Shown here in pieces: positions 1 to 5,794 of a stretch of DNA of 10,169 nucleotides. The DNA is from Propionibacteriaceae bacterium (GTDB lineage: Bacteria > Actinomycetota > Actinomycetes > Propionibacteriales > Propionibacteriaceae): contig DAIESZ010000085.1 in the NCBI GenBank assembly GCA_027346035.1, forward strand, positions 1 through 10,169. Direction: 5' to 3'. Each line of letters begins with the position of its first letter. Within the stretch, counting starts at the first letter, position 1. A model generated the notes under the pieces. That model made no database searches, had not been told where the DNA came from, and saw only the letters and a program-made list of their open reading frames with translations. The translations under genes and the position numbers were made by a program.

Positions 1-1
1 G

Positions 2-613
2 TCGATCTCGCGGCGGATGACCTTCGCCGCGAAGGCGGAACTGTTCCGGGGCGATCGCGGGCCGGTTTCCAAGATCGTGGCATGGTTCCTCACCGCCGTC
101 GGGCAGGTGCCGATGGACCGCGGTGGCGGCAGCGCGAGCGCCAAGGGCCTGCAGCCCGTGCTCGACGCCCTCGCCGGCGGTGCGCTGGTGGGTATCTTCC
201 CGGAGGGCACCCGCTCGCCCGACGGGCGCCTGTACAAGGGCAAGACGGGCGTGGCCCGGCTGGCCCTGGCATCGGGGGCCCCCGTGATCCCCGTGGGCAT
301 GGTGGGGACCGAGACCGTTCGCGGCCCGCTGGGAATCCCGACCCTGTCGCGTCCGGGCATCATCTTCGGCCGGCCCCTCGACTTCGCCGACTACCGCGGC
401 GCGATCGACCAGCGGACGCTGCGCTACGTGACCGACCGGATCATGGCCGCCATCCAGGACCTCACCGGGCAGGAGTACGTCGACGTCTACGGGTCCCGGG
501 TCAAGCATGGTGACCTGCAGGGCGTCGACGTCTCCGACCGCGTGCTCGACCATCCCGGCGCGGGCGTCGACGTCCCTCCACCGATCGTGCCCGCCGTGCC
601 GGACGCGGGCTGA
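2..613 (+). CDS. plsC: 1-acyl-sn-glycerol-3-phosphate acyltransferase, 5' truncated
   Basis: This is the C-terminal 203 residues of a PlsC-type acyltransferase, which moves an acyl group onto lysophosphatidic acid at the inner membrane to give phosphatidic acid. The reading frame is open through the left window edge, so the gene begins outside; the ATG at 17 is internal. Visible family blocks are VPMDRGGG (about residues 36-43 of the fragment), the signature FPEGTRS (66-72) with a following GRLYKGKTG, and GAPVIPVGMVGTE. The catalytic HX4D motif would lie just upstream of the window and cannot be checked. The end SGQEYVD-like block (here TGQEYVDVY) resembles mycobacterial Rv2182c as I recall it, followed by a tail of about 40 residues rich in Pro, Val and Asp that looks poorly conserved. 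The stop is 8 bases before macS, so the two are probably co-transcribed. The family call is firm; the exact acyl acceptor is inferred. Confidence 0.93.
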   Translation, partial: SISRRMTFAAKAELFRGDRGPVSKIVAWFLTAVGQVPMDRGGGSASAKGLQPVLDALAGGALVGIFPEGTRSPDGRLYKGKTGVARLALASGAPVIPVGMVGTETVRGPLGIPTLSRPGIIFGRPLDFADYRGAIDQRTLRYVTDRIMAAIQDLTGQEYVDVYGSRVKHGDLQGVDVSDRVLDHPGAGVDVPPPIVPAVPDAG

Positions 614-621
614 GACGGCCG

Positions 622-1776
622 ATGATGGCCCGCGGCGAGGTCCGGCCGTCCGACGAGGCCGACGCGCAGGCCTCGATCGTCGATGCCGGCTACTGGGTGG
701 TCATCTGGATCAGGTATCTGCTCGCCGCCCACGCGCTGCTGATCAACGCGTTCCGCTGGCGTCAGGCGGCCCATCCGTGGCTGCTCGTGGCGATCATGGT
801 GGTGATCGTCGTCTGGTCGATCATCGTCGGCCAGCTTCAGCGGCGTCCCGACCACCGCAGCCTGCTCGCAATCCGCATCGACGTGGCCATCGCGATGGCC
901 GTGGTGCTCAGTTCCCCCTACGTGCTCGGACCGGTGCTGCGCAGCGACCATCTGACGGCCGGGGTCTATTGGATGTTCGCGAGCGCGATCTCGCTCGCGG
1001 TGTCGCGGGGCTTTCGTGCCGGACTGGTTTCGGGCCTCGCGCTCGGGGCCGCGGCGCTGCTCGTGGCTCCCACCTGGTACCTGCCGTCGGTCGCCGAGGA
1101 CCTCGCCCTGCCCGTGGCGTCGGGGACCATCGGGATGATGATGGACGGCCTGCGCAAGGCGATCACCGAACGCGACATCCAGCGGGCGCGGGCCGCGGCG
1201 CTCGCCGAGCGGGACCGTCTCAGCAGGATCGTCCACGACGGCACCCTTCAGGTTCTCGCGCTCGTCGAGCGCGAGGGCCGCGACCTCGGACCCGAGGGTG
1301 CCCGGCTCGCTCGGCTCGCCAGCACTCAGGAGGCCGCCCTGCGCAGCCTCCTGCAGGACCGCACCGTCGACGTCGGCGCGCCGCACACCTCGCCGACCGA
1401 GATCACGGCGATGCTCGAGCGGCACCAGAGGGCCGGGCTGACGGTGTCGACGACATCAGGGGACATCGTCATGGACGCCCGGCGGGCGCGGGAACTCGAC
1501 CTCGCCGTGCAGGAACTCATCACCAACGTCGCCAAGCATGCGGGGCCCGACGCCCGGGCCTGGCTGCTGGTGGAACAGGACCGTGACGAGGTCGTCGTGT
1601 GGTTCCGCGACGACGGCGTCGGGATGAGCGAGGAGCAGGTGGTCCGTGCCCGGGAGGCGGGCCACATGGGTATCAGCGGATCGGTCACCGGCCGGCTGGA
1701 GGCCGTGGGGGGCTCCGCACGAGTGACGTCACGTACCGGACGCGGCGTCGAATGGGAGTTGCGGGTCCCGACGTGA
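622..1776 (+). CDS. macS: MacS-type membrane sensor histidine kinase
   Basis: A 384-residue sensor kinase of the NarL/LuxR-partner class. The N-terminal 155 residues hold about five hydrophobic segments (roughly 27-43, 54-72, 84-100, 113-128, 132-152) with hardly any extracellular loop, as in the DUF5931/MacS group. That suggests sensing within or at the membrane. The dimerisation and phosphorylation helix carries RIVHDGTLQVL with phospho-acceptor His205. The ATPase domain follows: N box QELITNVAKHA (Asn302), G1 box DDGVGM (330-335), and a Gly-rich segment around GHMGISGSVTGRLEAVGG. All catalytic boxes look intact. ATG 622 and ATG 625 are both possible starts and neither has a strong Shine-Dalgarno sequence; translational coupling to plsC, 8 bases away, is plausible. 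The response regulator follows after 155 bases. Identification with Streptomyces MacS (SCO2121) rests on domain layout and the macR neighbour; the stimulus is unknown. Confidence 0.88.
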   Translation: MMARGEVRPSDEADAQASIVDAGYWVVIWIRYLLAAHALLINAFRWRQAAHPWLLVAIMVVIVVWSIIVGQLQRRPDHRSLLAIRIDVAIAMAVVLSSPYVLGPVLRSDHLTAGVYWMFASAISLAVSRGFRAGLVSGLALGAAALLVAPTWYLPSVAEDLALPVASGTIGMMMDGLRKAITERDIQRARAAALAERDRLSRIVHDGTLQVLALVEREGRDLGPEGARLARLASTQEAALRSLLQDRTVDVGAPHTSPTEITAMLERHQRAGLTVSTTSGDIVMDARRARELDLAVQELITNVAKHAGPDARAWLLVEQDRDEVVVWFRDDGVGMSEEQVVRAREAGHMGISGSVTGRLEAVGGSARVTSRTGRGVEWELRVPT

Positions 1777-1785
1777 GCACCCTGT

Positions 1786-1804
1786 CGGTCACTGGGGGTG
1801 ACCG
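1786..1804 (+). terminator. Hairpin just after macS
   Basis: CGGTCAC-TGGGG-GTGACCG is a perfect 7-bp inverted repeat with a 5-base loop, starting 9 bases after the macS stop codon. No U-tract follows, but U-less hairpins of this kind are common at actinobacterial gene ends. It could end or attenuate the plsC-macS transcript before macR. A protein-binding palindrome is the alternative. Confidence 0.45.
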
Positions 1805-1816
1805 GGGTCCAGCGGC

Positions 1817-1856
1817 GGGCGGGAGTGCGGCACAAACGGGCGGGAGTGCGGCACAA
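1817..1856 (+). repeat. Two direct copies of a 19-bp element upstream of macR
   Basis: GGGCGGGAGTGCGGCACAA occurs at 1817-1835 and again, identical, at 1838-1856. The period is 21 bp, about two turns of B-DNA, so both copies would face the same side of the helix. Each copy contains the small palindrome GTGC-G-GCAC. The second copy runs into CACAATGA, whose CACAAT weakly resembles a -10 box. The arrangement suggests paired binding sites for a regulator of macR, possibly MacR itself. A recent 21-bp duplication is the plain alternative. I did not notice a further copy of the unit in the window. Confidence 0.7.
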
Positions 1857-1909
1857 TGAAGGTCACTTGTTGCGGGCGTCCTGACGGCGACGCGACTGAT
1901 CTCGGGGGA

Positions 1910-1923
1910 TCGAACGGGTTCGA
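1910..1923 (+). promoter_or_regulatory. 6-2-6 palindrome overlapping the macR ribosome-binding site
   Basis: TCGAAC-GG-GTTCGA is a perfect inverted repeat with a 2-bp centre, ending inside the GAGG (1922-1925) that serves as Shine-Dalgarno for macR. NarL/LuxR-type regulators commonly bind inverted repeats with a 2-bp spacer, and the reported Streptomyces MacR site is also an inverted repeat with a 2-bp centre, of different sequence. An autoregulatory operator is therefore possible. In RNA the same bases could form UCGAA-CGGG-UUCGA and mask part of the ribosome-binding site. Both readings are inference from the symmetry and position. Confidence 0.45.
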
Positions 1924-1931
1924 GGATGACC

Positions 1932-2594
1932 ATGGATGACACGAGTCGCCGGCGCGTCATGCTGGTCGACGACCACCCCATCTGGCTGGACGCGCTCACC
2001 CGCGACCTCGAGGCGGAGGGGTTCCAGGTGGTGGCGGTCGCCCACACCGGTGAGGAATGCCTGCGCCGGTTGCCCGCCACCCTTCCCGACGTCGTGGTCA
2101 TGGACCTCAACATTCCCGAGCCCGACGGTGCCACCTGCACCGAGATCATCGCCCGCGACTACCCCGACATCAACGTGCTGGTCATGTCCGCGTCGGGGGA
2201 GCGCGACGACGTGCTCCGGGCCATGCGGGCCGGGGCACGCGGCTACCTCGTGAAGTCGGCGTCCAAGGCCGAACTGCTGTACGGCGTGCGCCGCACCGCC
2301 GAGGGCGACGCCGTGTTCACCCCCGGGCTTGCCGGAATGGTGCTCGGGGAGTTCCGCCGCATGATCACCCGTCCCGAACAGGACGACGGGCCGGCCCTCA
2401 CCGCCCGCGAGATCGATGTGCTGCGGCGCGTCGCGAAGGGCATGGCCTATCGCGAGATCGCCGAGGAGCTGTACGTCAGTCACCGGACCGTGCAGAACCA
2501 CGTGCAGAACGTGTTGCGCAAGCTGCAACTGCACAACCGGGTCGAGCTCACGCGCTACGCGATCGAGCAGGGCCTGTCCGACCTCGACGACTGA
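1932..2594 (+). CDS. macR: MacR-type NarL/LuxR response regulator
   Basis: A 220-residue response regulator, the expected partner of the upstream sensor kinase. The receiver domain fills about residues 8-125: acidic pair Asp13-Asp14, phospho-acceptor Asp58 in VVMDLNIPEPDG, Ser86 of the MSAS stretch, and Lys108 in YLVKSAS. A linker leads to a LuxR-type helix-turn-helix at about 155-217 (LTAREIDVLRRVAKG, then the recognition helix region SHRTVQNHVQNVLRKL). I chose ATG 1932 because GAGG (1922-1925) lies 6 bases before it; ATG 1926 abuts that GAGG and would add only Met-Thr. Unusually for a two-component pair, macR has a 155-base leader of its own with repeats and hairpins, suggesting separate or extra control. 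In Streptomyces, MacRS is reported to control membrane and lipoprotein genes and antibiotic production. The targets here are unknown. Confidence 0.9.
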   Translation: MDDTSRRRVMLVDDHPIWLDALTRDLEAEGFQVVAVAHTGEECLRRLPATLPDVVVMDLNIPEPDGATCTEIIARDYPDINVLVMSASGERDDVLRAMRAGARGYLVKSASKAELLYGVRRTAEGDAVFTPGLAGMVLGEFRRMITRPEQDDGPALTAREIDVLRRVAKGMAYREIAEELYVSHRTVQNHVQNVLRKLQLHNRVELTRYAIEQGLSDLDD

Positions 2595-2601
2595 GCCGTT
2601 C

Positions 2602-2620
2602 GCGCCCACGCGGGCGGCGC
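2602..2620 (+). terminator. G+C hairpin after macR
   Basis: CGCCC-ACGC-GGGCG (2603-2616) begins 8 bases after the macR stop and can also pair in the register GCGCC (2602-2606) with GGCGC (2616-2620). No U-tract follows. It is a plausible terminator separating macR from aroG, which has its own promoter-like box just downstream. Confidence 0.35.
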
Positions 2621-2641
2621 GGGATGGCGTCCCCGACCGGT

Positions 2642-2647
2642 TATCCT
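2642..2647 (+). promoter_or_regulatory. Putative -10 box for a leaderless aroG transcript
   Basis: TATCCT fits the actinobacterial TANNNT -10 pattern and stands 7 bases before the aroG ATG, so transcription would start at or next to the A of the start codon. No Shine-Dalgarno sequence is visible in front of this ATG, which agrees with a leaderless mRNA. No convincing -35 box is present 17-18 bp upstream. Confidence 0.5.
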
Positions 2648-2654
2648 GTCGCAC

Positions 2655-4040
2655 ATGTCGTCAGCCATCCCGTCGTTGTCCGCGCTGCACGCCCTGCCGA
2701 AGGTGCAGCAGCCGACATATGACGACCCCGAGGAACTCGAGGTGGTGCTGGGGCAGTTGCGCACGCTGCCGCCGCTCGTGTTCGCGGGCGAGTGCGACGA
2801 CCTCCGCAGCAAGCTGGCCGCCGTGGCGGAGGGCAAGGCCTTCCTCCTGCAGGGAGGTGACTGTGCCGAGACCTTCGATTCGGTCACCGGCAACAACATC
2901 AAGGGCAAGCTGCGCGTGCTGCTGTCGATGGCCGTGGTGCTCACCTACGCCGCCCAGGTTCCGGTCGTCAAGGTGGGCCGGATCGCCGGACAGTACGCGA
3001 AGCCGCGCAGCAATGACAGCGAGACCCGCGACGGGATCACCCTCCCGGCCTACCGTGGTGACGCGGTCAACGGGTTCGAGTTCACCGCCGAGAGCCGCCG
3101 GCACGACCCGCACCGGCTGCTGCGGGTCTACAACGCCTCCTCGGCCACGCTCAACCTGGTGCGCGCGTTCGTCAAGGGCGGTTTCGCCGATCTGCGCGGG
3201 ATCCACGCGTGGAACGCCGATTTCGTGCGCAACTCCCATGTCGAGGCACGCTACGAGGAGCTGGCGTCGGAGATCGAGCGGGCGCTCGCGTTCATGGTGG
3301 CCTGCGGGGTCCGCGACGAGTCGATCAACACCGTCGACTTCTACGCCAGCCACGAGGCCCTGCTGCTCGACTACGAGCACGCCATGTGCCGGATCGACTC
3401 GCGTACCCACCTGCCCTATGACACGTCGGCGCACATGGTGTGGATCGGGGAGCGGAACCGTCAGCTCGACGGCGCCCAGGTGGAGCTCATGCGTCACCTG
3501 CGCAACCCCATCGGCGTCAAGCTCGGCCCCACATCGACGCCGCAGGACGCCCTCGCGCTGGCCGATCGCCTCGACCCCGACCGCGAACCGGGGCGGATCA
3601 CCTTCATTGCCCGCATGGGCGCGGCCAACGTCCGGGAGAAGCTGCCGCCGCTGATCGAGGGCATCGAGGCGTCCGGGCGCAAGGTGGTGTGGGTGAGCGA
3701 TCCCATGCACGGCAACACCTTCGAAACCGCCAACGGCTACAAGACCCGGGCCTTCGCCGACGTCGTCGAGGAACTCAACGGGTTCTTCGACGTGCACGAG
3801 CAACTCGGCACCTGGCCCGGCGGCGTCCACATCGAGCTCACCGGTGACGACGTGACCGAGTGCCTGGGCGGGGTGATGCAGCTCACCGAGGCCGACCTCG
3901 AGAACCGCTACGAGACCGTGTGCGATCCCCGGCTGAACCGCAACCAGTCGCTCGAGTTGGCGTTCATGGTCGCCGAGCGGCTGTCGAGCGGGCGGATCAA
4001 GCGGCCGGCATCCCCGGCGGTGGAGATCATCGACTTCTAG
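2655..4040 (+). CDS. aroG: Class II (plant-type) 3-deoxy-D-arabino-heptulosonate-7-phosphate synthase
   Basis: A 461-residue class II DAHP synthase, a cytosolic metalloenzyme that condenses phosphoenolpyruvate with erythrose 4-phosphate as the first step of the shikimate pathway to aromatic amino acids. Metal ligands expected from the M. tuberculosis enzyme are all visible: Cys70 in LLQGGDCAETF, His352 in DPMHGNT, Glu394 in HIELTGDDVTECLGG and Asp424 in CDPRLN. The substrate-binding blocks VGRIAGQYAKPRS (107-119) and GVKLGP (287-292) are also present. Compared with M. tuberculosis AroG (Rv2178c), the N-terminal segment before the first conserved block is shorter by about 18 residues and differs in sequence. 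A basic, Pro-containing tail of about 16 residues (from SSGRIKR to IIDF) extends beyond the usual end. Both places could alter feedback control or contact with chorismate mutase, but that is inference. ATG 2655 is chosen because it lies at the right distance from a -10 box. The enzyme family is certain. Confidence 0.97.
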   Translation: MSSAIPSLSALHALPKVQQPTYDDPEELEVVLGQLRTLPPLVFAGECDDLRSKLAAVAEGKAFLLQGGDCAETFDSVTGNNIKGKLRVLLSMAVVLTYAAQVPVVKVGRIAGQYAKPRSNDSETRDGITLPAYRGDAVNGFEFTAESRRHDPHRLLRVYNASSATLNLVRAFVKGGFADLRGIHAWNADFVRNSHVEARYEELASEIERALAFMVACGVRDESINTVDFYASHEALLLDYEHAMCRIDSRTHLPYDTSAHMVWIGERNRQLDGAQVELMRHLRNPIGVKLGPTSTPQDALALADRLDPDREPGRITFIARMGAANVREKLPPLIEGIEASGRKVVWVSDPMHGNTFETANGYKTRAFADVVEELNGFFDVHEQLGTWPGGVHIELTGDDVTECLGGVMQLTEADLENRYETVCDPRLNRNQSLELAFMVAERLSSGRIKRPASPAVEIIDF

Positions 4041-4041
4041 C

Positions 4042-4069
4042 GGGGCTTGGCCCCCCGGGTCTCTGGGGG
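4042..4069 (+). other. Two mutually exclusive hairpins between aroG and the hydrolase gene
   Basis: GGGGC-TTG-GCCCC (4042-4054) starts one base after the aroG stop. The same C run (4052-4056) can instead pair with GGGGG at 4065-4069 around an 8-base loop, immediately before the AGGA ribosome-binding site (4071-4074) of the next gene. The first fold resembles a terminator stem without a U-tract. The second could limit access to the ribosome-binding site. Whether either is functional is not known; runs of G and C make chance pairing easy in this genome. Confidence 0.35.
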
Positions 4070-4081
4070 CAGGATCGGCGT

Positions 4082-4726
4082 ATGCGGATCTCACATCTGG
4101 GACATTCATCGGTTCTCGTCGAGGTGGCCGACCGGCGCATCCTCATCGATCCGGGGAACTTCAGCGACGCGTGGCATGGACTGCGTGACCTCGACGCCAT
4201 CGTCGTGACCCATCAGCACCCCGACCATGCCGATCCCGAGCACCTGCCCGCGCTGGTGGCGGCGAACCCGGGTGCTGCCGTCCACGTCGAACCCACCGTG
4301 CCGGACCACGTCGACCTGCCCACCGCACAGCGGCTGGCGGCAGACTCCAGCGTCGATCTCGGCGCCGTGCGGATCTCGGCCGTCGGCGGGTGGCATGCGG
4401 TCATCCATCCCGACATCGCACGCATCGGAAACGTCGGCATCGTCGTCGCCGCCGAGGGCGAACCCACCTTCTTCCACCCCGGCGACATGATCGACACCGT
4501 TCCCGACGGCATCGACGTGCTCGCGGTGCCCGCATACGGGCCGTGGGCGGCGATGAAGGAGACCATCGACTTCGTCCGTGCCGTCGGCGCGCCCCAGGGC
4601 CTGATGATCCATGAGCAACTGCTGCAGGAGCGGGGATATCAGCTGATCCGCGGCCGGGTCAACGCGATGACCGGCACCCGGGCCGATGAGCATCGCGGCA
4701 CCCCCTGGGATGTCACGGCCTCCTGA
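4082..4726 (+). CDS. Metallo-beta-lactamase-fold hydrolase (UlaG-like)
   Basis: A 214-residue single-domain metallo-beta-lactamase-fold protein, probably cytosolic since no signal peptide or membrane segment is seen. The metal-binding motif THQHPDH gives His44, His46, Asp48 and His49. Further likely ligands are His105 (GGWHAVIHP), Asp135 (FFHPGDM) and His177 (LMIHEQ), so a two-metal site can be assembled. The opening MRISHLGHSSVLVE and the length match the UlaG/UPF0173 group (lactonase-like or nuclease-like hydrolases) rather than true beta-lactamases. ATG 4082 has AGGA (4071-4074) 7 bases upstream. It follows aroG on the same strand after 41 bases and converges with the exporter gene. The substrate cannot be deduced; the neighbouring aroG does not by itself imply a shikimate role. 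Confidence 0.87.
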   Translation: MRISHLGHSSVLVEVADRRILIDPGNFSDAWHGLRDLDAIVVTHQHPDHADPEHLPALVAANPGAAVHVEPTVPDHVDLPTAQRLAADSSVDLGAVRISAVGGWHAVIHPDIARIGNVGIVVAAEGEPTFFHPGDMIDTVPDGIDVLAVPAYGPWAAMKETIDFVRAVGAPQGLMIHEQLLQERGYQLIRGRVNAMTGTRADEHRGTPWDVTAS

Positions 4727-4748
4727 GGGTGGGAGCGGGCTCCGTCAG
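4723..4748. terminator. Weak inverted repeat between convergent genes
   Basis: Outer CTGA (4723-4726) pairs with TCAG (4745-4748) and inner GGAG (4732-4735) with CTCC (4740-4743), with an asymmetric internal loop. It overlaps the hydrolase stop codon and lies in the 56-base convergent gap, where a two-way terminator would be expected. The pairing is short and has no U-tract, so support is limited. Confidence 0.25.
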
Positions 4749-4782
4749 CGCGTCCGGCGCCTCGGCCGCAGTCCGTGCGCCA

Positions 4783-5694
4783 TCAGGCCGCCCGGGTGAA
4801 CAGCGCCCGCCGGATCGCCGCGCGAGGCAGCGGACGCCACGGGACGACGACCACCAGCATGGCGGCGAGGGTCATCGACCCGCCGAACACGAGGGCGGGT
4901 CCGAGGCGCTCGTGGGCGAACGCCACGGCGAACACGGTGGTCCACAGGGGTTCGGAGCACATGATCACCGCGGCCCGAACCGGGTCGATGTGCGCCTGGG
5001 CCCAAATCTGCAGCACCAGGGTGAGGGCGCCGCAGACGAGCGCGAGGTAGAGCAGCGCAAGCCACCACGAAGCACGTGCGGGGACGTGGACGCCCCCGGG
5101 GATGGCGAACAGTGCCATGACCAGCGCCACGACCGCCGACTGCACCACGGCGAGCTGCACTGTGCGCTGGGGACGGCTCGCCCGCCCCGTCCAGACGATC
5201 TGGCCCGCATAGAGCAACGCGGAGGTGAGGGTCAGCGCCTCCCCGAGGCCGAAGCCGCCATGTGAGGCGCCGGGCACGACGGTGAACCCGGCGAGGGCGA
5301 CCATGCTCAGCCCGACCGAGACCCAGACCGAGATCTGCAGGCGCCGGGAGAACAGGACCGCCGCTAGGATCGGCGTGACGACGACGTAGAGACCGCTGAG
5401 GAAGGCGTTGACAGCGGGTGTGGTCGTCATCAGCCCCCAGGTCTGGGTGAGTTGGCCACCGGCGAACAGCAGTCCGATGATCGTGCCGTCGCGCAGGGTC
5501 CGGAGGTCGAGGCGTCCGGCTCGGGGCAGCAGGGCGAAAAGTGCCACCGTGGAAACGGTGAACCTCACGGCCAGGAGCTCGGCAGGAGAATTTGTCGCCA
5601 AAAGCCCCTTTGTCACCACGTTTGTCGATCCCCAGAGGATCGCGAGCAGTATTACTGCGGCGAAAGCGAGAATTGACGACCGATTCTTCAGCAC
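4783..5694 (-). CDS. EamA/DMT-superfamily transporter
   Basis: A 303-residue inner-membrane protein with ten hydrophobic helices, at about 8-26, 36-56, 71-88, 97-116, 121-140, 149-169, 179-199, 210-230, 240-260 and 266-285. This is the two-times-five EamA repeat of drug/metabolite exporters. Typical half-repeat signatures are visible: WGSTNVVTKG and SPAELLAVRF in the first half, and QIWAQAHIDPVRAAVIMCSEPLW in the second. The substrate is unknown; relatives export amino acids, metabolites or drugs. The start is GTG 5694, with no Shine-Dalgarno sequence but a -10-like box 6 bases upstream, suggesting a leaderless mRNA. Fifteen of the first 37 codons end in A or T (for example GTA, ATA, ACA, CTT, TCT, CCT), unlike the rest of the gene and its neighbours. 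As I recall the M. tuberculosis layout, no such transporter lies between aroG and pknL there, so it may be an insertion in this lineage. Confidence 0.92.
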   Translation of the reverse strand: MLKNRSSILAFAAVILLAILWGSTNVVTKGLLATNSPAELLAVRFTVSTVALFALLPRAGRLDLRTLRDGTIIGLLFAGGQLTQTWGLMTTTPAVNAFLSGLYVVVTPILAAVLFSRRLQISVWVSVGLSMVALAGFTVVPGASHGGFGLGEALTLTSALLYAGQIVWTGRASRPQRTVQLAVVQSAVVALVMALFAIPGGVHVPARASWWLALLYLALVCGALTLVLQIWAQAHIDPVRAAVIMCSEPLWTTVFAVAFAHERLGPALVFGGSMTLAAMLVVVVPWRPLPRAAIRRALFTRAA

Positions 5695-5700
5695 CGAGAG

Positions 5701-5729
5701 AGATTATCGGATGCAGCGGCTCGCCTCAA
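5701..5729 (-). promoter_or_regulatory. Putative promoter of the EamA transporter
   Basis: On the minus strand, TTGAGG (5729-5724) is separated by exactly 17 bp from TAATCT (5706-5701), which fits TANNNT. Transcription would start about 5694, the first base of the GTG start codon, 6 bases after the -10 box. This is the best -35/-10 pair I found in the window. GATAAT, offset by two bases, is an alternative -10 box. Confidence 0.55.
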
Positions 5730-5794
5730 CTCGACACGGCCGGAGAATCCCTCGTGGAGTGTCCGGATGACGCGAAGTTACTCCGTGCGATCGC

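Noticed and set aside
2661..4109. 482-codon minus-strand open frame opposite aroG
   Set aside because: The translation is low-complexity and without motifs, and the plus strand encodes a complete DAHP synthase with all metal ligands.
4729..5265. Plus-strand open frame opposite the exporter gene
   Set aside because: The product is a hydrophilic Gly/Arg/Glu-rich shadow. The minus strand encodes ten membrane helices with EamA signatures.
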